From NCBI GenBank assembly GCA_964035575.1, contig OZ037872.1, positions 806,001 to 870,000 on the forward strand: DNA of 64,000 nt. The letters run 5' to 3'. The number at the start of each line of letters is the position of its first letter. The stretch's first letter is position 1. The stretch is from Rhynchopus sp. YZ270_cl-10 (Eukaryota; Euglenozoa; Diplonemea; Diplonemida; Diplonemidae). Position numbers and translations under genes: made by a program. Of the stretch, positions 57,401-64,000 are shown one piece after another. The notes under the pieces were generated by a model. It was not told the origin of the DNA. It made no database searches and worked only from the letters and a program-made list of their open reading frames with translations.

Positions 57401-60400
57401 AAGCGCCAGTTCGGAACACACAAGCACGGATTCTACGGGCTGATTGAGCTTCTGCGCGACTGGGTGAAGGTGGTGCCACTGACGGGTGATGACCACACTG
57501 TAGGCGCAACTATCCCGCAGGACAGGAGTGGGTTCCGTATCACATTCCTGCAGTTTGGACGGGCAGTGGCACGTCCCGAGGACGACCACCCTACTAACTG
57601 TGCCATTGGCGAGTGCACCAACGGTCTGCTCTCCGGTATGCGCTCCGAGTTGTCTGGAGACATGGACTGGCACGAGGACAACTTCCAGAGCGCGTGGACG
57701 TACCTTCACGACGCACTGAACGACGTGGCTGACACAACCTTCCTCCCGTCGCAGAGCCCCCCGTGGAGAGACCATGCAGTGATCATCATTGCGGACGGAG
57801 GACTGACCGACTACAACGGTGACCCGTGCAACAACGGATGTGGTAAGCAGATGCACAAGGGATGGAAGCCTGAGTACAACGACATGCTTCTCGAGGGACA
57901 GCAGAAGCTGCGTGACGAGGATGTCACTGTGCTCGGGATTGTCATCCGCCGTTTCAAGCAGAGCCAGCTTCAGGACCAGATTGCAGAGGAGAAGCTGATG
58001 CCGCTGATCAGCGACCCGCGTGACGAGCACTTCATGAACGTCGAACTTGACAATATCAAGACCGAAGTGCTTGACACTATGTGTGAGCCGGACAGCGTAT
58101 TTGGAATGAAGCTGGCTACGGCTATCCACACCTGTGCAGACCTTACAGAGCAGTCTGTGTGCGAGGACCAGCAGGACTCCTGTGTGTGGGAGGGAGGTGC
58201 CTGTGGCAAGTCTGAGTGCTACGACCTGTGCACAGAGGATAAGTGTGATACCAACATCGCGTGCGCATGGACTGGCGACGAGTGTATGGTGATCCCGAAG
58301 ACGGATGCACCTGCGACACCTGCACCGGACACACTGGCACCACCAACGCCTGTGCCCGACACAGAGGCACCGCCAACACAGGCTCCGCCCACAGACGCAC
58401 CGGCGACACCGGCACCACCGACAGATGCACCTGCGACGCCCGCACCGGACACCATTGCACCAACAGCCGTGCCGACACCGGCACCCCCTGTGGACGAGTG
58501 TGCGGACCCCACTGTGAAGGCTGTGTGCGAGGATAAGCAGCAGACATGTGTGGACCCTGACCAGAAGCAAGACAACGACTGGAAGTGTGTCTGCCCGCCG
58601 CCGAGCACCGCATCGATGGTCAATGGTGCAGTGGCAGACTGCTCGTTTGACGAGTGCAGTTTGTACTCCTCGACTTGTGTGTCGCTTGGACAGACGTGCG
58701 TCGACCCTGAGAAGACGAAGGCAGACTCGTGGAAATGTGAGTGCGTGCCGCCACAGGTGCAGAAGGGCGCGACCGTCCCCGGACAGCCTGCAGTGTGCGA
58801 GGACCCGCCAGGTGACTGTGTTGTGCATGGCGACATGTGCCACTCTGCAGGACAGGCGTGCGTGGCCGGAACGCAGGGAGACGACAAGGTGACATGCGAG
58901 TGCATTCCGCCTGCCAAGGGAACGCCGGGGCAGCACCAGCCAGCGGAGTGTGTGCTTGACGAGTGTGTCGAGGTGTGCCCGACGTGCGCACGCACGGACT
59001 CGTCTGCAACACAAAATGTGTGCGAGGCAGCAGGCCAGGAGTGCGAGGACGTGAACACTGCAGTGTCGAGCCTGCACGACTGGCGTTGCAAGTGCGTGGC
59101 GCCACAGACTGGTATCCAGATGCTTGCGCCTGCTGTGTGCGAGCTGGATGAGTGCAAGGCTGTGTGCGACACATGCGCGAGCAACGTGGCAGGAGCGCAG
59201 AACATCTGCGAAGAGAAGGGTCAGGCGTGTGTGGAGAAGAGCCTCACTGCAACGAAGGATTGGGAGTGCCACTGCGTGGACCCGAAGGTGGGCACGGCGC
59301 TGACGGCTGTCGCGGACTGCGACGAGGACGAGTGCAGGACGCGCGAGCAGATCTGTGTGAGCGCAGGGCAGACGTGCGTGGACGACGATTCGAAGGCCGC
59401 GAACTCGTGGGTGTGTGTGTGCCCGCCGCCATCGAACTCTACCCTGGTTGCTGGTGCGGCGGTGTGCGAGGTGGACGAGTGCACGCTGGATGACATCAAG
59501 AAGGTGTGCGAAGACAGCCACCAGGTGTGCGTGGACCCGGACATCGCAGCACTTGGCAACTGGGAGTGCCACTGCATTGCTCCATACCACGGAACAGCAC
59601 CGCAGCACGCTGTGGGTGCGTGCACAATCGACGAATGCGTGGAGAAGTGCCCGACGTGTGCGGACACTGGAGCAGGCGCAGGGAACACGTGCACGGAGGC
59701 CGGTCAGCTTTGCGAGGACCCGCAACCGACACACACCAACCTTGGAGACTGGGTGTGCCAGTGCCCACCCCCGAGCACGAAGACTGCGGTGACAACGTCT
59801 GTTGCTGTGTGCACTGACGGGCTGGACGAGTGCGAGGAGCGGTCTGCAGCTGTGCAGTGCCAACACAAGCCGCGCTACACGAAGGACGGCTGCCTGTGTA
59901 TGTGTGGGTGGACGAGCGACGAGTTCAAGCAGACAGAGCCGTGCAACGAAGGGTGCTGCAACCCGCTCCACGAGCCGTCATCGTGGTGTCTGGTGGACAC
60001 GAACGATGCGTACAACCAGGCCAAGGCGCACTGCATTGCTGCGTCGAAGCAGTTCTGCGTGTCTGCCGGACAGGTGCCTGCAGACGGCGGACGTGCGCTG
60101 CGTGACCCCATTCCCGGCATCCCGAACGGACAGACGAACGTGTGCACGGACGTGGGGCAAAAGTGCGTGGACCCGGACAAGCTGACAGATGACGACTGGT
60201 GGTGTGAGTGTGTGCTCCCACGCACAGGGCCGCACGGTATGCAGAGCACAACTGTGTGCGAGGACGACGAGTGCGTGACGCACGGCGCTGTGTGCTCTGT
60301 GGTTGGACAGCAGTGCGTGGACCCGGACAAGGCGGTGGCAGACAACTGGGTGTGCGAGTGCGTTGTGGGGCCAGCGACACAGGGCCAGCAGGGCGTGGCA

Positions 60401-63400
60401 GTGTGCACTGTGGATGAGTGTGTGGAGATCTGCCCAACGTGCGCAACCGACAACGGCACAACTGTGTGTGATGAGGTGGGGCAGGAATGCGCAGACCAGA
60501 ACACAGCAGGAACGTCGCTGCGGGACTGGACGTGCACCTGTGCGCTACCGAGTGTGAGCAGTGCCATTGGAGGCCCTGTGGCTCGCTGTCTGTTGGACGA
60601 GTGCGTGGAGACATGCCCCACGTGTGCAAACGGTGCGTGCGGTATGCAGACATGCGAGGACCCCGACCCGTCTGTGGCGGGGACGAACAACTGGCTCTGT
60701 GTGTGTCTGCCTCCATCGCGCACGACAGCTGTGGGTAACCAGGCTGACTGTGAAATCAATGAATGCGAGGACAAGAACTGCATGCTTGGACAGCTGTGCT
60801 ACGACCAGAACCTGACGAAGTCGGACGACTGGCGGTGCGAATGTGTGGCACCAACGGTGGGGTCTGCGACAGGAACCAACGCGACGTGCGAGGAGGACGA
60901 GTGCAAGTCGCATGAGGAGGTGTGCATGAACGCTGGACAGACGTGCCGCGACACGGACAAGCTGACCTTCGGGAACTGGATCTGTGAGTGCATCTCGCCC
61001 GACAAGGGGCTTCCCGGAGCACAGAAGCCTGCAGAGTGCAAGCCGCCGGCAGACTGTGAGAACAACTACGTGTGCTCGGGTGTGGGGCAGCACTGCGTGG
61101 ACCCGGACGACACTGTTGCGGACGACTGGGAGTGCCACTGCATTCCGCCGTACGATGATGCCAGCAACAAGGGTGCACCCGCTGTGTGCATTCTGGACGA
61201 GTGCAATGCACTGTGCCCAAGCTGTGTGAAGCAGACGGCGACTACGGTGTCTGTGTGCGAGCTGCACGGACAGGAGTGCGTGGACACGGATACCCAGACG
61301 CTGAGCTCGTGGGAGTGCCGCTGTGTGGCGCCTGCAACGGGCAACATTGGATCGATGCAGGCGGCTGTGTGCGAGCTGGACGAGTGTGTTGCCACATGCG
61401 AGACCTGCGAGGACGACGCGTGCACGGCTGCACAGCAGACATGTGTGGACACGAACGTGGATGTGAAGCGTCTGCGTGATTGGGTGTGCATGTGCGCGCC
61501 ACCGAGCACAGACCAGAAGACGGCGGGAGCTGTGCTAGTGTGCCTCTTCGACGAGTGCAGTGGGCCCATGAGCGAGGAAGTGTGCGGAGTTGCGGGGCAG
61601 ACATGCATTGATCTGGACCAGTCGACCGTTGGGAGCTGGGAGTGCGCATGCCCGGCACCGTACAGTGGGTCAGCGGCACAGGCGGCAGCAGGCTCGTGCA
61701 CGTTGAACGAGTGCACAACAAAGTGTGCAGGATGTGCTGACAGGGATGATGGGGCTGGCAACGCATGTGCACGTGAGGACCAGACGTGCATTGACCCCGA
61801 CCACCACACGGACGGGGACTGGTACTGCGAGTGCACAGTGGGTACCGGTGTTGCGGTTGGAAAGGCTGTGGTGCTGTGTGTGCTTGACGAGTGCGCTGTG
61901 GCATGCCCGACATGTGCCGACACTGGAGGTGGTAACGTGTGCACGAAGGAGGGACAGATCTGCACAGACGTGAACACCGCTGCGGACTCGAAGGGCGACT
62001 GGGAGTGCGGGTGCCCTACACCGTTCGAGGAGATCAAGAAGAAGGCGGGGCTTGCTGTGTGCAGTGTGGACGAGTGCCTGGAGATGCTCGGAGGCAAGAT
62101 GAATGGACAGCTGTGTCTGGACAACGGACAGCTGTGCCACGACTCGCACCTGGACTCGCTCAACGACTTTGACTGCATCTGCCCACCGCCGATGCACGGG
62201 ACGAAGACCGCAGGACCTGCTGAGTGCACCAAGGACGAGTGCCTGCTGCACGAGGATGTGTGCAAGGGAGCGAACCAAACCTGTCTGGACCAGGACGTAT
62301 CCGTGGACAACAACTGGGAGTGCATCTGCGCGGTACCGTCGAAGTCGACACAGCTTATGGGACAGGCCGAGTGCGAGATTGACGAGTGCGATGCCAACCG
62401 CCTCACATGCGAGGGAGCGACCCCGCCACAGGTGTGCGTCGATGTGGACAAGATGCGTACAGGCGACTGGGAATGCAGATGCCAGGTGCCTGCGGTCGGA
62501 ACCGCGGTTGCCCAGGCAGCTGCATGTATGATTAACGAGTGCGAGGCCACATGTGCCACGTGCGAGAAGGATGTGTGTAAGTCCAAGGAGCAGACGTGCG
62601 AGGACCCGAACCAGTCGTTCGGGAGCCTGAACGACTGGTTGTGCAAGTGCCCCCCACCGTCGCTCGCGAAGGCAATTGGAGGCGTTGCGTCCTGCCCTGT
62701 GGACGAGTGCCTGGGACACGGCTATGTGTGCCAGGCGGACCATCAGACATGTACGGACCCGGACAAGGCAGAGACAAGCCTCGGGGACTGGGAGTGCCAC
62801 TGCACGTCGCCGTACGCGGGGGTGGCGATTGCGGGTGTGGCAGAGTGCACGGTGGATGAGTGCGTGAAGCACGGACATGTGTGCACTGGAGAGGGGCAGA
62901 CGTGCAAGGATCCTGACCAGAGTGCGAACAGCATCGGTGACTGGGTATGCAGCTGCCAGCCGCCTGCACCGCAGACTGCTGTTGCACAGGCAGCCGTGTG
63001 CGTGCATGTCGGGGAGTGCGAGGACCCTGTTGTGGCCGGCGTGTGTGAGAGCAAGGGGCAGTCGTGTGAGGACCCGGATATGACTGTGCTTGGGGACTGG
63101 CGCTGCCTGTGCACACTGCCGAGCCACGGTGTGCCTAAGACGGCGGGTGCCGCGACGTGTGTGCTGGACGAGTGCAGGGACACATGTTCGTCGTGCTCCA
63201 ACGGTGCGTGCACGGCTGCCAACCAGCAGTGTGTGGACGAGAACACAAGCCCGGTCACTGGACTGCACTCGTGGGAATGCCGTTGCCAGACGCCCTTCAC
63301 CGGATCAAAGGTTGCGGGTGTGGCAACATGTGTGACGAACGAGTGCGAGACACACGGATCGACATGCACGTCTGCGGAGCAGGACTGTGTTGACCCCGAT

Positions 63401-64000
63401 CCGTCGTTGCTTGGGGACTGGAAGTGCGAGTGCCGTCTGCCATCAACTGGGCAGGCGACTGCGGGTGCGGCCCAGTGCCAGACGGACGAGTGTGGCTTCC
63501 ACGACACAACGTGCTCGGACGAAGGACAGGTGTGCTATGACCCGAACCTGTCGTCTCAGTCGCTTGGAGACTGGACGTGCACGTGCAAGGCACCATGGCA
63601 GGGGAGTGCTGTGGCGGGTGCGGCCACGTGTGAGATTGACGAGTGTGAGCTGTACGGACACGTGTGCACGGCTGTGGGTCAGACATGCCAGGACCAGGAG
63701 CTCGGACTTGAGGGCTTCTGGAAGTGCCTGTGCCCACCTCCGAACCAGAACACAGGACGTGACAAGGCACCTGCGGCATGCTATGTTGACGAGTGCGTGG
63801 TGCCAATGAACACGAGCGCAGTGCCTCTGGGCAACACCACCGACGTGTGCTCTGACGCTGGACAGATCTGCTTTGACCCCGACACAAACTCGAGCTCCCC
63901 CGGGGACTGGACGTGCACGTGCCCGCCGCCAAGCAACCGCACAGCGCTTGCAAATGTGGCACGTTGCGAGCTTGACGAGTGCGAGGATCCTGCGACGGCT
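51488..64000 (+). CDS. Giant secreted protein with four VWA domains and at least 32 Cys-rich repeats (3' end outside window)
   Basis: One frame stays open from the ATG at 51488 to the window edge (4171 codons, still open). Residues 1-19 (MRRYAVLLSAASVAHALCA) are a signal peptide. Four units of about 563 residues follow; each combines a Cys-rich CxW-type segment with a von Willebrand factor A domain. The MIDAS motif DGSGS stands near residues 277, 840, 1401 and 1966, and IADGG.TD supplies the last metal ligand. A proline/threonine/alanine linker spans about 2273-2336. From there to the edge runs a tandem EGF-like repeat with pattern C-x4-GQ-x-C, D, W-x-C-x-C-x2-P, then C-x3-DEC. One segment, near residues 2780-2870, breaks the pattern. 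VWA domains bind ligands through a metal ion; adhesion or surface coating is inferred. A membrane anchor, if any, lies beyond the edge. Codon bias is strongly GC-ending, as in the myosin gene. Confidence 0.92.
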   Translation, partial: MRRYAVLLSAASVAHALCADYGSESDCIADVTCLWNSKWSPDLCTEDPCRAQVNLEDCEAASVEMPVPCQNPLGNDDFCTLDACSYNTLLTPRCHVKYCMHFDKATCEQDTAMHCKWEAEGLTDAEIADLPPAQQLAYCVEDHCVAQTKQTTCEEQNGCMWESGVCHMTVCAGHADEKNCDHDLKCHWDLGNEFCKETECGGVGGEADCNNNAACMWYTSHSVCIEKTCDKYNPANMCDCLSDPACKWHKGATTDLSYCVDPAYDACPDLDIAFVLDGSGSMSRSFGQHKHGFYGLMEILRDWMMTVPLTGDDHTVGASIDQATSSGFRITFIQFSKANAKPNEDHPMNCAIGECTDGLLSGMRDELQGDIDWHEDNYQSQWTYLHDALQDVADTTFLPSQSPDWRKHIVIIIADGGITDIDGDACCPWACGDSRCIDRKWRKKYKSGLEDAQQDLRDENVQVFGVVMRRYKRHTFQDDNAEAKLTPLVTEPVDEHFMNLQLDEIQDEMLTKLCDPNSVFGKTLQPDTTGTSCSSHDADACDADATCLWDSAQSICEDSVCFAQCDEPSCDKKSDVCVWTGDHCDPKPPGCTDIKTETECKGNTACLWDAVWSKNGCVDNPCIVIDSVDSCNAHTMLMPSPCVAPDSDPDYCDIETCTHSTTDGCVVKKCLEDEEGRCETKDPDCEWVPPSTGLPAGPPSTLIGFCDEKQCQYTQQADCEKDDLCKWDGANCVETECAKLRQETDCDHNVNCHWDITSDPVSCKETPCAPVAQADCDSNNDCMWDADNLACVPKTCDKHDTKCPCDDDPDCVWHHGPTGSYCSDPRFSNCPDLDIAFVLDGSGSMQRSFGQHKHGFYGLMEILRDWMKTVPLTGDDHTVGAAASRDSGFRMTFIQFSKANAKPEEDHPINCAIGECTSGLLSGMRSELNGDIDWHEDNYQSQWTYLHDALQDVADHTFLPSQSPSWREHIVIIIADGGITDIDGDACCSRQNRCGGGLCVDRKFDKSYPGLLDDAQQALRDEGVSVFGVVMRRFSKHTFQDDNAEAKLTPLVTEPVDTHFMNLMLDEIQDEMLLKLCDENSVFGSVLVNKAPDCAGYILEADCGTDHACVWENQVCSESVCYALCDEADCNNDPSGLCGWSGDQCDYKPGCDALTTQLECEGDDTCLWDAVWSKDGCVKNPCLNTPDEDDCLAVSVDIPDPCTPPAGNPDYCKLDVCDFHAGNDCEVSKCLEDEEGRCETDPNCVWIPADPLPTGPVSTLVGFCDEKQCLHTQQADCEKDEVCKWDGANCVETECGVHRNEKDCDQDATCHWDLDSDPTNCKETPCAPYKSQDPCNGDDDCMWTTVHGTDVCVPKTCEKYDNKCECEVDADCKWHHGQGTGQCVATAYDTCPDMDVAFVLDGSGSMSRSFGKHKHGFYGLMEILRDWLKDVPLTGDDHTAGADISSKGKGFRMTFIQFSKRNAKPEEDHPINCAVGECTSGLLSGHRDELQGDIDWHEDNYQSQWTYLHDALGDVAEHTFVVTQSPPWREHVVIIIADGGLTDYDGDACCPWACGDKRCVDPKWKSSDRTSLDAAQQLLREEDVVVLGVVIRRYNKKTFQDKNAETKLTPIVTEPSSEHFMNVKLDNLAKNILNKLCDDTSKFGAAVARATGCEQFDNEQDCALDLACDWDGTSTCVDSACFEHCAETDCTKDPTCSWDANGNVCTTAEECKDIKNADECKADLKCLWNTVWSKDGCVDNPCTDKLEELDCVSTSVTMPSPCTPPDGDPDYCKLDVCLYNKDGTCEVEKCIEDEEGRCETDDTCEWIPPPALDPLPTGPPSTLVSFCKEKQCEHDTQDPCEADDVCDWDAATNTCIEDECVVHVDEKDCDHDINCHMDLTVQPALCKKTPCVPFKDDVTCDANTDCMWTTQNGQTGCVPKTCEKHALRCDCQNDPDCVWHHDSKSSYCVDPHFNECPDLDVAFLIDGSGSMKRQFGTHKHGFYGLIELLRDWVKVVPLTGDDHTVGATIPQDRSGFRITFLQFGRAVARPEDDHPTNCAIGECTNGLLSGMRSELSGDMDWHEDNFQSAWTYLHDALNDVADTTFLPSQSPPWRDHAVIIIADGGLTDYNGDPCNNGCGKQMHKGWKPEYNDMLLEGQQKLRDEDVTVLGIVIRRFKQSQLQDQIAEEKLMPLISDPRDEHFMNVELDNIKTEVLDTMCEPDSVFGMKLATAIHTCADLTEQSVCEDQQDSCVWEGGACGKSECYDLCTEDKCDTNIACAWTGDECMVIPKTDAPATPAPDTLAPPTPVPDTEAPPTQAPPTDAPATPAPPTDAPATPAPDTIAPTAVPTPAPPVDECADPTVKAVCEDKQQTCVDPDQKQDNDWKCVCPPPSTASMVNGAVADCSFDECSLYSSTCVSLGQTCVDPEKTKADSWKCECVPPQVQKGATVPGQPAVCEDPPGDCVVHGDMCHSAGQACVAGTQGDDKVTCECIPPAKGTPGQHQPAECVLDECVEVCPTCARTDSSATQNVCEAAGQECEDVNTAVSSLHDWRCKCVAPQTGIQMLAPAVCELDECKAVCDTCASNVAGAQNICEEKGQACVEKSLTATKDWECHCVDPKVGTALTAVADCDEDECRTREQICVSAGQTCVDDDSKAANSWVCVCPPPSNSTLVAGAAVCEVDECTLDDIKKVCEDSHQVCVDPDIAALGNWECHCIAPYHGTAPQHAVGACTIDECVEKCPTCADTGAGAGNTCTEAGQLCEDPQPTHTNLGDWVCQCPPPSTKTAVTTSVAVCTDGLDECEERSAAVQCQHKPRYTKDGCLCMCGWTSDEFKQTEPCNEGCCNPLHEPSSWCLVDTNDAYNQAKAHCIAASKQFCVSAGQVPADGGRALRDPIPGIPNGQTNVCTDVGQKCVDPDKLTDDDWWCECVLPRTGPHGMQSTTVCEDDECVTHGAVCSVVGQQCVDPDKAVADNWVCECVVGPATQGQQGVAVCTVDECVEICPTCATDNGTTVCDEVGQECADQNTAGTSLRDWTCTCALPSVSSAIGGPVARCLLDECVETCPTCANGACGMQTCEDPDPSVAGTNNWLCVCLPPSRTTAVGNQADCEINECEDKNCMLGQLCYDQNLTKSDDWRCECVAPTVGSATGTNATCEEDECKSHEEVCMNAGQTCRDTDKLTFGNWICECISPDKGLPGAQKPAECKPPADCENNYVCSGVGQHCVDPDDTVADDWECHCIPPYDDASNKGAPAVCILDECNALCPSCVKQTATTVSVCELHGQECVDTDTQTLSSWECRCVAPATGNIGSMQAAVCELDECVATCETCEDDACTAAQQTCVDTNVDVKRLRDWVCMCAPPSTDQKTAGAVLVCLFDECSGPMSEEVCGVAGQTCIDLDQSTVGSWECACPAPYSGSAAQAAAGSCTLNECTTKCAGCADRDDGAGNACAREDQTCIDPDHHTDGDWYCECTVGTGVAVGKAVVLCVLDECAVACPTCADTGGGNVCTKEGQICTDVNTAADSKGDWECGCPTPFEEIKKKAGLAVCSVDECLEMLGGKMNGQLCLDNGQLCHDSHLDSLNDFDCICPPPMHGTKTAGPAECTKDECLLHEDVCKGANQTCLDQDVSVDNNWECICAVPSKSTQLMGQAECEIDECDANRLTCEGATPPQVCVDVDKMRTGDWECRCQVPAVGTAVAQAAACMINECEATCATCEKDVCKSKEQTCEDPNQSFGSLNDWLCKCPPPSLAKAIGGVASCPVDECLGHGYVCQADHQTCTDPDKAETSLGDWECHCTSPYAGVAIAGVAECTVDECVKHGHVCTGEGQTCKDPDQSANSIGDWVCSCQPPAPQTAVAQAAVCVHVGECEDPVVAGVCESKGQSCEDPDMTVLGDWRCLCTLPSHGVPKTAGAATCVLDECRDTCSSCSNGACTAANQQCVDENTSPVTGLHSWECRCQTPFTGSKVAGVATCVTNECETHGSTCTSAEQDCVDPDPSLLGDWKCECRLPSTGQATAGAAQCQTDECGFHDTTCSDEGQVCYDPNLSSQSLGDWTCTCKAPWQGSAVAGAATCEIDECELYGHVCTAVGQTCQDQELGLEGFWKCLCPPPNQNTGRDKAPAACYVDECVVPMNTSAVPLGNTTDVCSDAGQICFDPDTNSSSPGDWTCTCPPPSNRTALANVARCELDECEDPATA
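51540..58140 (+). repeat. Four tandem VWA-plus-Cys-rich coding units, about 1.69 kb each
   Basis: The MIDAS codons lie at 52316, 54005, 55688 and 57383, so the spacing is 1689, 1683 and 1695 bp. Stretches such as CACAAGCACGGATTCTACGG and the TGGCACGAGGACAACTACCA block are identical or nearly so between units at the DNA level, including third positions, while flanking Cys-rich parts differ more. Unit 4 is the most divergent. Confidence 0.9.
58306..58494 (+). repeat. Pro/Thr/Ala-rich linker coding repeat
   Basis: Short repeats encode DAPATPAP-like and PPTDAPATPAP-like units between the VWA block and the Cys-rich repeats. This is a probable extended, possibly glycosylated stalk. Confidence 0.85.
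58500..64000 (+). repeat. EGF-like Cys-rich coding repeats, at least 32 units
   Basis: Units of about 50-65 residues each contain W-x-C-x-C-x2-P and mostly end in DEC. I count 32 W-C-C cores (the third has threonine in place of tryptophan and the twenty-first has phenylalanine) up to the edge. Two alternating flavours are visible: units starting with a CPTC or CxTC pair and units without it. The block continues beyond the window. Confidence 0.85.

Noticed and set aside
51359-63962. Minus-strand open frames up to 1007 residues
   Set aside because: They are antisense shadows of the giant VWA/Cys-repeat gene, long because of its repetitive, stop-poor complement.
10924-64000. tRNA, rRNA or spliced-leader genes
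   Set aside because: I looked for A/B-box and cloverleaf-like patterns in the spacers and found none convincing; a covariance search would be needed to exclude them.

Overview
The window is eukaryotic nuclear DNA from a protist. Three kinds of evidence show this: canonical GT-AG introns split several genes, the gene content is eukaryotic (SPT4, myosin, ceramide synthase, a mitochondrial SLC25 carrier, a RapGAP-domain protein, a TKL kinase), and the spacers are long and rich in T-runs and repeats. All eleven protein genes I can support lie on the + strand. Several have a pyrimidine tract plus AG just ahead of the start codon. Together with the kinetoplastid-like mix of domains on the myosin, this suggests Euglenozoa, perhaps a diplonemid. 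That placement is inference: I see no spliced-leader gene, rRNA or tRNA here.

Layout. 1-10923 is one satellite array of a 38-bp monomer, with higher-order duplications inside it. 10924-11823 holds a GC-rich foldback and a 581-bp remnant of a Tc1/mariner-type element. 12207-13202 is a ceramide synthase and 14043-15167 a ubiquitin-like/WD40 protein. 15168-19362 is spacer ending in a cluster of a dispersed repeat that recurs at 44208-44786. 19490-21095 is SPT4, with 41 identical 10-bp units in its second intron. 21250-22756 is an SNF1/AMPK-like pseudokinase and 22963-27825 a myosin with B-box and WW domains. 27826-32461 is dominated by repeats: a 1-kb inverted-repeat element, a small foldback and a 268-bp tandem duplication. 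32462-33460 is a coiled-coil protein and 34169-35257 an SLC25A39/40-type mitochondrial carrier. 35258-41096 is almost 6 kb of spacer. 41097-42626 is an ankyrin-TKL kinase, followed by G-rich spacer. 44885-50054 is a RalGAP-beta-like protein (three exons) and 50180-51299 a small two-exon gene. From 51488 past the window edge runs a giant secreted protein with four VWA domains and at least 32 Cys-rich repeats.

The genes do not form a pathway. They read as unrelated housekeeping, signalling, motor and surface genes that share a transcription direction. The most unusual items are the giant VWA/Cys-repeat protein, the B-box/WW myosin, the pseudokinase, a family of at least nine short dispersed hairpins (CTAAGC/GCTTAG stem) in spacers and one intron, and the unusual number of foldback elements. 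Spliced gene models were built by reading donor and acceptor sites and conserved motifs by eye. Each model keeps an open frame, but none has been checked against RNA.
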